DNA of 64,000 nt from Leptasterias polaris (GCA_037783415.1 JAZGTN010000176.1:558001-622000); one strand, 5' to 3'; shown: positions 35,185-47,310, counted from the stretch's first letter. Numbers and translations: made by a program. Notes: generated by a model from the sequence alone, not told the origin.

Positions 35185-35390
35185 TTGGCCTTAGCTTTAA
35201 ATTCAATCTGGACCTTCATCAGAGGCATAGACACACACAAAATAAAGCGAAACAAAACCAAAGCATTACCATTTATACAGAAAGAGAGGGCAAAGGATCA
35301 TGGGAAGTGAAAATATTGGCCAATCAAAGTCAAATGTTTTGACAATGAGATGGGCAATGACCAATCATAGGGAGGATTACTGGACTGAAC
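35185..35390 (-). mobile_element. LTR-like repeat copy B with hammerhead-like core
   Basis: Reading the minus strand: gtccagtaatcctccc, tgattggtcattgcc, atgatcctttgccctct, gtataaatggtaatg and then the ctgatgaaggtccagattg block, matching copy A. Here CTGATGA is perfect (near 35216-35222), but stem II and GAAA have decayed (taaa). Copies A and B are inverted relative to each other, ~5 kb apart. Confidence 0.5.
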
Positions 35391-35645
35391 AATAGGGCAA
35401 GCTGGATTAGTTATTCAGCAGGAGGTCAACTCCCTAAGTAATGAAGTAATTAAAGTCCAGAATAGACGATAGTATTCCTTGAGATCAATTTAGACGAAAA
35501 CGATTCCCTAAAATAAAAACGCAGTTAATAATAATCATAAGAGTAGCTAATTGAGTAGTACCATCCAGATTTACATGCTCATAGAAAAGACTGCACACAT
35601 CACTAGTCTCTTTTCACTAACGAGTGTAAACCATTTGCGTGTGAT

Positions 35646-35666
35646 GGGGGGGGGGGGGGGGGGGGG
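35646..35666 (+). repeat. 21-base G run
   Basis: An uninterrupted poly-G of 21, unusual in AT-rich DNA; shorter G runs occur near 52290, 54276 and 54607. Confidence 0.9.
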
Positions 35667-38600
35667 TCAATTCATATTTGAGTCTATAGGGTTTAAGCGT
35701 GCTTACTTTGCCAATGTTTTGCTTTATGTGACATTTTGTACTTATAATTTGGAAGCTTCATTTGCTTCTTCTGAATATCAGCATGTTATTTGTATCAAAT
35801 CAGATTTACAGTCTTCATCAATTCCTCGTTCTAGGACGTGAAGTATTACGTAGGCCTTTCTGAGCAGGCAAATAATGCAGTGCAAAATCGATTTGTGGTT
35901 ATAATACTGCGATCTGAGTTGCTCTTGTGCATGGCGTTAGGCAGCCTCGCTGCGTGGTATTCCGTGATTGCATAAAACGTGATTATGTTATAAAGTGACG
36001 TATTTTAAACAATTGAGAAAGCTATCTTCCTTCACAATCGCTGCTTTTCAAATGTTGAAATATAATTAAAACAGGCGCTGACAATTTTGTTAATCATTGT
36101 CTATCTGCTTGGTGACATACGATAGTTAGTCTCATGTAACTGAATGACCTAGAGTTCAAAACATGTTTTCGAATGGATAAAAACAATATTTGAAAAGAAA
36201 TGTTTGTCTTGATTCTACCTTGTATATTATAATTTTAATTTAACCAGACACATATTCTGGTTGATAAGAATATAAAATACCCATTTTAATTCCCTGAGAT
36301 ATGACTGAGTATGGGCATGGTTTATGTTGCTGTAAACGCAAGTGTCGAGATTTTAATCGAAAATTTAAGTCCCATCCTGGGGCACTTTTAAATACTTTCG
36401 TCAAGCCTACCCCAGTATGTTTCATTAACAATTTTCTGTGGTAAACCTTTTCTTATATATGTTTGCGCATAGTATATTCAGGTTTGTCAGCGCTGGAGGT
36501 CAGTTTATCGAGCCGAATGATGTACTCTATACAAGTTGTTTCTGAGGATCAAAAGTGCATCTTTCTTGTTATCCCTTGGGGTCCTGGAAAGGTTTACGGA
36601 ATCCTATTAAATAGAGTCCAAAACACGCGTTGCAATATGTGTTTGCCCTGGCAACCAGATGACTATCAGACAACTTTAATCCCTGTGTCTCATCTGATTG
36701 CATTCTTACATTTCAAGCACTAAACTGCTACGCGTGTCGATGTTTCATTAATATGATCAGGCATGTTTATGTAGTGTCGTGCTTCTAAAGTTAATGCTGC
36801 TGAAAATTTCCCCATAGAACAAACGCATATTTTGAGGTGCTACATTTTGCATCAGTTGAGTTAAAAGTCTTGAGTTCAGCTTGTAGTTGGCTCTATTCTG
36901 CAATACTTCAACAAAAGCAATACATTTATATCTCGTATTAGCTCGGTATTCAGTGTTTATCAACGTAGTAATGCATCCTTATAATTGAAAAAGAAAGCAC
37001 GTCAAGTTTTAATAACACGGGCCTTAATATTTCGTCAACGTTATTAACAAACTTGAAAACATTTTTTCCTTCTTTTTCGTTTTTAGAGAATGTTTTAAAT
37101 CGGAAAAACCCCGAAGCATTGCCATATTATTTTTATCCTGGACGCAAATTTAACCCTTGCATAAAATACACAGCATCAGCAGTGATGAGGTTTATTTTGT
37201 TTGGTTACTTGAACCAAAGTGGAACAAAACGAACTGCCGGGGGGTATCCACGAGCTTCTCTGACTATCTGACTGCTGCTTTTCCATCAAGTGAAGTCTTT
37301 TCTGCTCGGGCTTCCGCTTCGTTTGCTAGCACAGCATACTGTATGCCTACACTTCATAACACATTTTCAGCTAGGCCAGATGACGTAATGTCACAATCGA
37401 ATTTGCTTGGAGGCTAGAAGCAGGTGTTAAGACTACCCGTTAGCCCACGGTGACTGTCTTCAATGCAGCGGCAGTTTTATGATCAATAACAGCAAAAATT
37501 ACTGTTTTGTTTCGTTGCGTTCAGGAGGAACAATGAATATCATAACGATGTGGAAATAACACTATGCAGATCACTTTCATTTCTTTCTAAAACAAAACAA
37601 AAGGACTAAAACAAAACAAAGGGAAGTGATACTTGCTTTCTACTGCAATGATTTATTTTAACACATTTATATAGACCTGGAGGCTTAAAAAACACACTGA
37701 CCTTCTGCATTCCATTTTACATTTTGTATCGTACTTGCCGCCGCATAAAATCAAGATTAAAAATAACCCATCTAAAAAGGGTGTCCTCTTTATTCTTCGT
37801 AATTATCGAAACCGATGAACAATATTTTAGTACAATCTCCATTATCATGTTCTTTCATTCAATTTAGCTGACAAACTGTGCATGCAGAAACTCTGGGCTT
37901 TGTAACTCTTCTGTAAACTTGTGATTTCAAAGGTTCATTGTCTATAGACCCGAACATTTCCAGTTAATTAAAAGGTAGAACCAACCCCGGCGTAAAAATG
38001 AACGTCCAACAAGGTAAGACCCTGAAACAGAAACATGCTTATGAAGACTCAAAATGTATACCGGTGAGAAAACCAGAAGGGTATGGAGCTTATTTTTATA
38101 TTTTTGTTTTTACCGAACAGTCAGTTGAATCTTGCCTGTAGACGTTCTGGGCTAGGCTATACTCCCACATTGTTGTGTTTGTTGATTGAAAATCGGCCTT
38201 AACCATGATTCCAAATGGCGCTAAAATTAATATGATAAAGTAAAAGCGCCATACAATTGAAACTGTGCCTCTAATTGAACAGAGGAAGCGTCTCAAATAA
38301 ATGACAGTGGAACTGGAAGACCATTTAACTTTGAATATAGCTGCCACAGGTTCCAACTGGCAGACGTCGTTTGAATTTTGAATATAATTAGCACATTAAG
38401 GTCACACCAGTATTAAGGACATTGAGCATGGTGTTTCCAAAAACCTGCATCTCATTGTTGAAAAAAACCCTGTTATCACTTATGACTTATCCGTATTAAA
38501 TCCGTAACTAATATACATATATTTTTTCCCATAGTTTACTTGTTTATTGTGTTTTCGATTTTGACTGGTTTTGTTTTAATTTAAAAAGAAACGTAGACCC

Positions 38601-39741
38601 TTTTTTTTAACCTTATGTCATTTACTGTGAACAATAATTTAAAAACACAGTCGTCATTTGGCTCTACGAAGCCCATGCGCAACATACATTTCTATGCCAT
38701 GTGAAAAGCCAAGAAAACTGAAATACTTTTATTGGATTTTGACGTTATGGGTAGGGCGACTACATTGACTGATGCCAGCAAACATATCTTTTCCCTTCTA
38801 TTGATCATGTTGCAAAAGCTGACAATCGAAGAGTAAATAGTGGGCTGTTGTTGAAAAGGCACCATAATGCCTTGGCGTAATAACGATTCGGTGTATTTTG
38901 CTCCATGGTTTTATCTACACAAATCGGTTACTTTGTTAGTGCATACAGCGCGCAGTGTCTCGTTATTGATTCTTGCACTTCTCATGATTTTTGACAAGTT
39001 GTTTTTAGTTATTATTATTTATGTGAAGGTTAAACTAGCAGTAACGACATGGAACTAGCGTGTTTGCATCTAGAAAACGATGAACCTCTGTGTTGACGCT
39101 AAAATTTGATGTTCTGGTATAGCAGGGAATATACAAAATGCGAAAGAAAAACATTCCCGAGGCTTGAAGTCGATGGTTTAATCGAACTGCAATGGCTGAC
39201 GAGATTTCATTTCGGGACATTTACAGCTAGATTGTGTGGCCTCAGTGACCATCGAAGCCGAGGATCTATAAGGTTGATTATTGTTGACATCAGATGGCGC
39301 AGTACTTGTGGGGCCCCCAGTATTGAACATGCGGTTGAAAAGTGCTGCAACCCCAACTAGGCTACTTTCCTTTGATTCAGATGCTGGGTGTGATGGTCTT
39401 GATACTGGTTTTCTGGTAGTCCAAAGATACGCTGGCTCTAATTTTAATGGAACTGCGCTGAGCCATTTGAGACATGTGGAGCGCCAAACAAGCAATACTG
39501 CATTCTCCACCTTATGGGCGATTCGTACCCTGGTATATTATGGATGAGGAGGAGGCTGCAATCATGACAATTTATCACTAATCTCCGAGAACAATTAATT
39601 AATCATAACGTAAGATATTAAATCATAATTATATTAACTTTGATATCGAACCTCACAGGGGCGGATCCATGATTTTCAGATAGAGATGCTTAAACTTTGA
39701 GGGCTACTTTCCAAGATGTCAAGTATTCCCAAAGTATAATG
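35667..39741. other. No gene recognised
   Basis: About 4 kb of unique-looking DNA. A minus-strand 110-codon frame at 39178-39510 (WLSAVPLKLEPAYLWTTRKP...) has balanced composition and could be a relic coding piece, but I cannot name it and its plus strand is also open. Confidence 0.4.
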
Positions 39742-39952
39742 CAGGTGACCTAATTCAAAGAAACAATCAGTAAATGCACAAAGACGAATATAAACAATAT
39801 CCACCGTCCCGCAGTATTGGTTCCGAAAAACGAGGGCGCCATCAACGGCGATTTTCTTTTTTAAACTTAGGACCAAATAAAAAACCTAACACACAAACAA
39901 ATATAACAGGTCAAATTTGTTTAAGTGATTTCGTTCAAGTTGACCTTTTCAG
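39742..39952 (+). repeat. Dispersed repeat family E, copy 2
   Basis: Matches 22190-22462 in order and orientation (aaacaatcagtaaatgcac ... gtgatttcgttcaagttgac), shorter by deletions. Confidence 0.75.
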
Positions 39953-40739
39953 CTTATCCAGTATAATGCATGGTTTACAGAGTCAATGTATTGAGATCTA
40001 AGAGTAGTGCAACATCTATTAGTGTTTAATTGGACGGGGATCCCCCTTTTTGCAGGGGAATACATCCCCGCCTGGGCCGTCACCGTATTTAGTAAACCAT
40101 TCTACAATTGTATGATGGCATGATGCCTATTGTGACATAACGTCATGTCTGTATACGTCTTGTTCTGTTAACAAACTATGTATTCACATTGTTGAAGAAA
40201 TTCGTGTGATAAACTGGCGGCGCCCAGTCGGAATGAACGGCGACCAATACAAAAGTAGATCTAAGTATGATGTGCACGCATACACGAAGAAGAAATTTAG
40301 TAATTTTTTCCGGATGTTGGGGTCAAAGCTCAATAAAACTTCAAAGTTCAACCAAGTATGGATTCAAATGTTAGTTGAACTGAATTTCTGAACGAGAAAA
40401 AACTGTCAGTGGAGAAAAAGGGTTTTTCAAAGCCCTTGAAAGGTACTCAGTTTCTGTCTCAGTGGATCAATAAAATCCTGTAGATCATCGAATCGTACAA
40501 CTCTCATTACTCTGACTGTTATAAGAGTACAATTTTATAAACCACGCAATTTCATTGAATTCCTGATCTTTTTCGTCTTAATGGGATGTAATTAGGCCCG
40601 ACTTGGAATTTACAACGTAACAAAAATTCACCGACAGCTCTTCGTTCACGTTGCATCATAAACAATAATTACACTTGCACCGATTATAATGAGTAGCTCA
40701 ACAGCAAACAGGTCCCGATCGAGCACCCTTTATTTTTTA

Positions 40740-40930
40740 GCTCTTAATAATAATAAATGGATTGTAAGTCCGTAATAAGGAATTGTGAATCCGTAACAAA
40801 GGCGAAAGAAAAATCACAAATTCTGATGATTATTACCCTTTTTCTTCGTTAAAGGTATTTATTAGACCGGCTCCCCACACTGTTATTCCCTAAGTATCGG
40901 ATTGTGAGTCCATCATAAGGGTCAATTTCA
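40740..40930. repeat. ggattgtgaatccgtaa word tract
   Basis: Four or five words such as ggattgtaagtccgtaataa and attgtgaatccgtaac, related to the array at 14803-15025. Confidence 0.6.
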
Positions 40931-41725
40931 ATTTTGTTTAATTAATATTTTGCGCTAATTGGCTTACGACTCCATTATTGTGTGTTTTTATGTACATACA
41001 AGAACACCATTATAGTCGGGCTACGGTTGCATCGCAACATTTCTGGCGCCTTTATAAGAGGCGCCTTATGTAGGCCGAAGTTACAAGTAATAAACATTAT
41101 AATTATATGCCTGTATGGGGCTGTATTGCGGTTTTATTTGTTATCTAAACATAAAGAAGCCAGTTCAGTGCGTTGGATATAAAACACCAAGGTTGAAAAA
41201 AGATCGTTAGTTCGACCTGAGCAGATAAGTCATTCACCGAGTGCCTGTTTCGTTTGGCGAAGTCTGTTCGTCGTCTCTTACCTCGGGTTAGCCTTTCGTT
41301 GTCCGCTGTCAGCCAAACGTAAAACTGTAATCAAAATCTTTGTATTCATCTTAGCAAACAAATCACAATGCAGTCTTTAACGCCCGTAGCGATGGCATGA
41401 AACTGGTGTTTTAATCTGGATCACTTAGAATACTGGAGGCCACTTTGACCGTGTTATCGAAAAAACAGAAGTATCTGCTTGGTGCCAAAGGCTTCTTTAG
41501 CAACCAACCCGAGACAACGAGGATTGCAACCAACCTGAGAAAGAGGGTTGTTCTTCGCACTGCAGCTGGTGAAGTGTACTCCAGGAACGGATCTCTATTC
41601 AATGGAAGTTGCTTCGCTTATTACACAATTTCCCTCTATGGGTCATCAGCTTAGGCATATGTCAAGGGAGCAACGTGAATCTAGGTTTGGCAACAAAACT
41701 TATCCATCACCAACAAAAATAATAA
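40931..41725. other. No gene recognised
   Basis: Overlapping frames at 41445-41654 and 41411-41602 (minus) contradict each other; neither has a motif. Confidence 0.4.
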
Positions 41726-42650
41726 CTACAACTGCAGCAGCAGCAGCCGCAGCAGCCGTAGACTTGATTTCAAGTCTGAGATCGCGGTTATTTCTCTGCA
41801 TCAGCCACACAAAATTTCCCCCGCAGATTGGCTATCACGCGCTCTAAGAACTCGCAATCTCAGACTTGACCCTCTTGTGTATACGGGATATTCATTTATT
41901 CACAACTGACATTTACATAACAACACTATGCCAGAGAGATGACCAATCAGGAGGCCACAAAACTCCTGTTGGTTGCGTCTATTCCCAATAGGTTTATAAT
42001 CACTTCAGTATTTTCTGTAAAATCGATCGAGTCATTTTATTTTTTTTTTTTAGTGCTTTGTACGTATGCTATTTCTAATTAATATACATAAACTAATACT
42101 AGATGTAGGCCTATTCTTAAAATATTGAAAAATAAACATGATCCCTACTAGACGAAAAACTGTGTTCCCTTTATTTGAATGGAATCGTCTAATGATTTTC
42201 CCAACGTTTTTTATTTATTTTGAATTTAAAAACTAGAATCACTTTGGGTTTTTTGTTTCCAAACTGCAAGTTGAATCACTGAGCAGAGGCAGATTAGTTA
42301 CAATGTGCATCAATGTTGTATTTCTGTACTATATCCCGTGGTATAAACGGTCAAGTTTGAATGTGCATTTTATTGACGGCTTCTGAGATTCTGACCAATC
42401 AGAGTGTTCCGTCCACTTTTGGACTAATTCGCCATAGGGTGTGTACAAACCGAAAAACAATGTTCCCAAGTCTGTGATCGTAGGTTAAAGACGGAGGTTA
42501 ATCCACAAGAGGGCGTTATTTCAGGCAATAATGTATTGGCTATCAGGTAGACTAAAAACCACGAGCACAGACTTGGAACCAAGTCTACAGCAGCCGCAGC
42601 CGCAGCAGCAGCAGCAGAGAAGCAGTCGCAACCGCAACCGCAACCACATC
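41726..42650. mobile_element. TIR element inserted in a CAG/CCG triplet tract
   Basis: The element is about 41757-42588. Left end gtagacttgatttcaagtct, right complement gtagacttggttccaagtct: each end is itself palindromic, and a second block (gagatcgcgg / tgctcgtgg) extends the match. To its left is (gcagcc/cag)n at 41731-41756, to its right (agcagccgc)n at 42588-42612. agcagcc at each junction can be the target duplication, 7-9 bases, but the repeat blurs it. No transposase is visible. Confidence 0.7.
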
Positions 42651-42714
42651 AGCAATAAGAGCTGTAAAGCATTTATCTTCAAAACACTGTAAAAACGGTG
42701 ACAGCTCGATAGTC

Positions 42715-43281
42715 CGAAGGTTCAATAGTCCAAAGGTCCGACAGTCCGAAGGTTCGATAGTCCGAAGGGCCTGTTAGTCCGAAAATAGGATAAGGTTAAA
42801 TATTCCGAAGGTTCGGTAGTCCGAATTGACAATAAGGTCCGATAGTCCGAATTGACAATATAAGGTCCGATAGTCCGAATTGACAATAAGGTCCGATTGT
42901 CCGAATTGACAATAAGGTCCGATAGTCCGAATTGACAATATAAGGTCCGATAGTCCGAATTGACAATAAGGTCCGATAGTCCGAATTGACAATATAAGGT
43001 CCGATAGTCCGAATTGACAATAAGGTCCGATAGTCCGAATTGACAATAAGGTCCGATAGTCCGAATTGACAATAAGGTCCGATAGTCCGAATTGACAATA
43101 AGGTTCGATTGTCCGAATTGACAATAAGGTCCGATAGTCCGAATTGACAATAAGGTTCGATTGTCCGAATTGACAATAAGGTCCGATAGTCCGAATTGAC
43201 AATGGTTCGATTGTCCGAATTGACAATAAGGTCTGATAGTCCGAATTGACAATAAGGTTCGATTGTCCGAATTGACAATAA
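42715..43281. repeat. 26-bp tandem array of the foldback left arm
   Basis: About 20 units. Variants ggtccgatag and ggttcgattg alternate; some units carry an extra ta (aatataagg). Long open frames on the minus strand are an effect of the array. It continues in phase at 47311 beyond the LINE. Confidence 0.92.
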
Positions 43282-46200
43282 TAATAATAATAAAGGAATC
43301 TTCTAATGCGCCAATTCCACCTTTTTCAAGGTGCTCAGGGCGCAGTTAACTAATCTTCCCATGCAAAACAAAAAACATGAATATTTGAACATAAGTATGA
43401 ACAACTTTGGTACATAAACATATATAAAAACACATAATGAAACTACTGGAAATTACTGAAATGCGACTTGGAAGAGGTAAGTTTTCAGACTAATCTTAAA
43501 AGATTCTAAGGACGTAATATTTATAATGTGTTGAGGTAACTTATTCCAGAGTGTAGGACCCGCATGTGCAAAAGCCCTGTCCCCCCATGATTTTTTGCTT
43601 GGAGGGATAGAGAGTAAGCCAGACTGAGAGGATCGGAGGGGTCGTGTAGGGTTGTACTGTTTTATCAAAGAAGCATTGTAGCTAGGGGCAGAACCATGTA
43701 TACAGTGAAAAGTTAATAGCAAAATCTTAAATTTAATGCGTTGATCAATTGGTAGCCAATGGAGTGTCTGTAGTACAGGAGTGATGTGAGTGAATTTCTT
43801 TGTGAGTGTTGCAATGCGGGCTGCTGTGTTTTGTAGTTTTTGTAATTGTGTGAGTTGGGACTGGGGCAACTGATAAACCAGGGCATTACCAAAATCTAAA
43901 CGAGAAGAAATTAGTGCGTGGACAATTCTTTGGGTAGAGGAACAAGTCAAATATTTGCGAATAAAGCCTAAATTACGCAGCTGGTACCGAACAGATTTAC
44001 ATACACTAGATATTTGTTTTGACATTAACATATTAGAATCAAATATTACTCCGAGATTTCTACAAGAACTAGACAATGGAATTATAGTATCACCCATCGT
44101 CACTGATGTTACATTAACCTTATGTAATTGTGCCTTGGAACCAAAAAGTATAAACTCAGATTTGGCATTGTTCAATTTCAAAGAATATAAACTCATCCAA
44201 TTTTGTACATCAAAGATACAAGCTTCAAGTTTTTGAATTGCATTAGCGGCATCGGTTTGAGTTGGTTGAAAAGAAATGTATAATTGAATATCGTCTGCAT
44301 AACAATGATATTTTACAGAGTGATTTGCGAGTATGTGTTTCAACCCTATCAAGTACAATGAAAACAAAGTAGGGCCACCAACAGAACCTTGCGGTACTCC
44401 GCGCGTAACACAAGAGGAATCAGATTTATGATCATCGATACAAACAATTTGATGGTGATCAGATAGATATGACTGGAACCATTTATGAGCTTGACCCTTT
44501 ATACCAAGTGATGTGAGAGTGTTCAACAAGATGTTATGGTTTACAGTATCAAATGCTGAAGATAAATCGAGAAGTACTAGAGCAGTAATTTTACCATTGT
44601 CCATTTCTTGCAAAATGTAATTAGAAATGTTGAGAAGAAGAGTCTCGACACTGTGGTTTGGACGATATGCAGATTGCTGCTGATCGAAGAGATTGTTTTC
44701 GAGGAGGTATTCAGAGAGTCTTGAAAACACGACACGTTCGAGTAACTTAAATAGATATGAAAGGTGTGATACAGGTCGGTAATTCTGTAGAGATTCTGGA
44801 TCGAGTGAGGGTTTCTTGAGGAGAGGATGGATGTGTGCTAGTTTTAAAGCTGAAGGGACTGAAGCTTGTTCAATGCTAAGGTTGATGATTCTGGCGATAA
44901 TTGGTGCAAATGTCGTAGAACAGTCTTTAAGTAGACTTGTAGGGATGGGATCTAGTTCGCAAGACTTGGCTGGAAGTTTACGTATAAGTGATTCAATTTC
45001 TTCTGATGACGTTGGTCGGAAGGAGTTTAAAAATGCCGTTGTCAGGGACATTTGATGGGCAGACTCATCAGGAGAAAGGCCACTGCAGATAGTGGAAACC
45101 TTGTTCCTGAAAAACTGACTAAAAAGCTGTGCCATCGACCGACCGTTGGTGTGAGATGGGAATGGAGAGGGTTGCTTTCGGTGAAGAAGACGGTTAGCGA
45201 CAGCGAAGAGGCGTTTGGAGTCATTGCCACAATCTTCGATGATGCCTCTGAAATGAGTGCGTTTTGCCAATGTGACTAGTTTGTTAACTACATTTCTCTG
45301 GGTACAATATAACTGCCAATCGACATGAAGTTTACCATTGGAGCGCCATCGACGTTCTAGAAGTCGCCGTTTACGCTTTGCTATGGTGATCGTATGACTG
45401 TACCAAGGACTATGCCGATTGTTCTTGACTTGTCGCATCCTAGGAGGTGCTTTTTTGTCAAGAAGTGTCTTAAGCTCAGTGTTGTAGAGGTTGACTGCGC
45501 TATCAACACTGTCTATCTGGGATGGCAAGATGATATCCAAGACATCACTAGCGAAAGCATCCGTGTCGATACCTTTGATATTGCGAATGGTCTTTGTTAT
45601 GACGTTTCGCTTGGGTTTGTTGACGTCAAGATTGCAAGTGATAGCAGAGTGGTCAGATATGCCATCGATTACTTGTATATCTGAGTACACATGATCTTCA
45701 AAGCTTCGAACGATGAAGATATCTAGAGTATGGCCCTTGTTGTGGGTAGGGGATTTGACTACTTGTAGAAGTCCATGACTGTCGAGCAAGTTATTGAAGC
45801 ATCTTGTGTTTGGTGCAGTGAGGTCGTCAAGATGGATGTTAAGGTCGCCGGTGATTACCAGAGGTGTGGGTCTGTAGATTCTTTCATCAAGCATAAGTGA
45901 GAATTCGTCGAGGAACTTGGAGAATGAGGCTTGATTTCCCGGAGGTCTGTATATGACGATAATGTCCAGGCTGGAGCTGATGGATCCAATAGTACCTGAC
46001 ATAGTTTCAAAGCTGTCGTACTCGCTGGTTGATTTGATGTTAGCACAGAGATCATTTCGGTAGAGGAAGCCGACACCACCTCCGCGTCTAGAAGCTCTGG
46101 GCTTGTGCATGAAGGAGAAGCCATTAGGACGAAGATCTGCTACCACTGCGTCATCGCTGGAGGTTAACCACGTTTCGCAGATACAAGCAACGTCAAGGTG

Positions 46201-47310
46201 ATGATCTATGACAAAATCCTGAAATTCTGTAGATTTGTTGCGTAGTGATCGAGCATTCAGCATGCAGAATGTGATGTGATCCCTTGTTGGTTTGCTTAAA
46301 GATGTAGAAGTTGATGATGAAGAGGTAGAAGTTGAGGGTGAAGAACCTGACGAGACTGATGGTGTCTCTGTCAGAGATGACCGAGTGCTCGAGGGTCGTC
46401 GGAGTCTTCTTTTGGCGCCCTTACTACCGCGATGAGTTGGTCGTTTGCGTAGGATGCCAAAGGATTTGACTCTCTTGAAGTCTTGTGCGGGTAGCCGGAG
46501 TATTCCATTACCGTGCGTGGTGTTGAAGGTGTGGAGGGAAGTGCTGTCGTAAGTGATGTTGAGCTGCTGCCATTGCCTATGCGCCGGATTCAGTGCTAAG
46601 AGATCAGCTCTATCATATGCAACCGGCTTTCTAGTTGCATTGTGTCTTTCATATTCTCTACCTTGCGTTGCTGTTGTTGGGCCAGGGTTCGGGCTGACAT
46701 CCCCACAGATAACAAGTGCCAGCTGAAATGTTGAAGTTCCATTGCTATGATATGGTATACGGCCATGCAAGTATCTCTTGATTATTGTAGAATGATAGGC
46801 ATATGATGGTAAATGGCTGCCATTGCCACACTGTATACTGGTACATGAAGTTGCAGTCTTTGAACTGAGTTTCCATTCAGAGGCTTGCACACACAATACC
46901 AAAATCAGGAATATAAAGGCTGAAAGCTTAATCCTGGGCATTATCCTATTCAGCTAGACCTAAAGGAGACTTAAAGGAGACAGGTCCAGTGAAAGGAGTT
47001 GTGTCCATTCATAGAAGATTAAAATGTCACGCACACAGCACAGTATACTGCACAGAGTATACAGCTGTCCAACATGGCTGCACCGCACATACAGCACACA
47101 AGGTAATGAACCTCCAAGTTTCCTCAAATCACAGCAGAACACAGCAAATACTCCACGAAAACCAACTAAACTTGACCAAAAAGATCCATGATGCCAACTA
47201 ACATGACTGATATAAAATACGTAGAATCAAAATAAAACAGAAACGTGCAAATTGATGTGAAATACAGAGCACAGGAAGAGGGCAACCAAGCGGTGCACCA
47301 TCTACTTATT
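43282..47310 (-). mobile_element. Full-length CR1/L2-type LINE, apparently intact
   Basis: 4029 bases: 5' UTR 46942-47310, one ORF 43453-46941, 3' UTR with gcgcattagaagattcct and a TTA tail next to 43282. CAATAA at 43276-43281 and 47311-47316 is the target duplication; with one copy removed, the 26-base satellite continues in exact phase, so both ends are certain. Intact ORF, intact tail and perfect duplication point to recent insertion. Confidence 0.93.
43453..46941 (-). CDS. LINE polyprotein: 2A-like leader, AP endonuclease, reverse transcriptase
   Basis: 1162 residues, no frame break. Residues 1-21 look like a signal peptide (SAFIFLILVLCVQAS). At 80-88 stands GDVSPNPGP, a 2A-like motif with S and P at the usual E-x positions. 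180-217 is a basic then Ser/Thr-rich linker. Endonuclease ~222-435: LNARSL (N229), CETWL (E256), RRGGGVGF, VIYRPP, GDLNIH (365-370), SPTH, SDH (429-431). RT ~650-970: NYRPVS, LLDLSSAFDTV (D792), GVPQGS (848-853), YADD (881-884), NLGVIFD. C-terminal domain 1058-1155: LHWLPIDQRI, GDRAFAHAGPTLWNKLP. All catalytic residues are present. It would nick DNA and reverse-transcribe its own RNA at the nick. No separate ORF1 is seen; the leader may take its place. ATG context ataATGc. Confidence 0.93.
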   Translation of the reverse strand: MPRIKLSAFIFLILVLCVQASEWKLSSKTATSCTSIQCGNGSHLPSYAYHSTIIKRYLHGRIPYHSNGTSTFQLALVICGDVSPNPGPTTATQGREYERHNATRKPVAYDRADLLALNPAHRQWQQLNITYDSTSLHTFNTTHGNGILRLPAQDFKRVKSFGILRKRPTHRGSKGAKRRLRRPSSTRSSLTETPSVSSGSSPSTSTSSSSTSTSLSKPTRDHITFCMLNARSLRNKSTEFQDFVIDHHLDVACICETWLTSSDDAVVADLRPNGFSFMHKPRASRRGGGVGFLYRNDLCANIKSTSEYDSFETMSGTIGSISSSLDIIVIYRPPGNQASFSKFLDEFSLMLDERIYRPTPLVITGDLNIHLDDLTAPNTRCFNNLLDSHGLLQVVKSPTHNKGHTLDIFIVRSFEDHVYSDIQVIDGISDHSAITCNLDVNKPKRNVITKTIRNIKGIDTDAFASDVLDIILPSQIDSVDSAVNLYNTELKTLLDKKAPPRMRQVKNNRHSPWYSHTITIAKRKRRLLERRWRSNGKLHVDWQLYCTQRNVVNKLVTLAKRTHFRGIIEDCGNDSKRLFAVANRLLHRKQPSPFPSHTNGRSMAQLFSQFFRNKVSTICSGLSPDESAHQMSLTTAFLNSFRPTSSEEIESLIRKLPAKSCELDPIPTSLLKDCSTTFAPIIARIINLSIEQASVPSALKLAHIHPLLKKPSLDPESLQNYRPVSHLSYLFKLLERVVFSRLSEYLLENNLFDQQQSAYRPNHSVETLLLNISNYILQEMDNGKITALVLLDLSSAFDTVNHNILLNTLTSLGIKGQAHKWFQSYLSDHHQIVCIDDHKSDSSCVTRGVPQGSVGGPTLFSLYLIGLKHILANHSVKYHCYADDIQLYISFQPTQTDAANAIQKLEACIFDVQNWMSLYSLKLNNAKSEFILFGSKAQLHKVNVTSVTMGDTIIPLSSSCRNLGVIFDSNMLMSKQISSVCKSVRYQLRNLGFIRKYLTCSSTQRIVHALISSRLDFGNALVYQLPQSQLTQLQKLQNTAARIATLTKKFTHITPVLQTLHWLPIDQRIKFKILLLTFHCIHGSAPSYNASLIKQYNPTRPLRSSQSGLLSIPPSKKSWGDRAFAHAGPTLWNKLPQHIINITSLESFKISLKTYLFQVAFQ

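Noticed and set aside
42722..43278. 150-176-codon repeat frames (QFGLSDLIVNSDYRT)
   Set aside because: Three overlapping frames of the 26-bp array in the foldback arm; not a protein.
43955..45694. Open frames antisense to the LINE ORF
   Set aside because: Shadows of the 1162-codon LINE gene.
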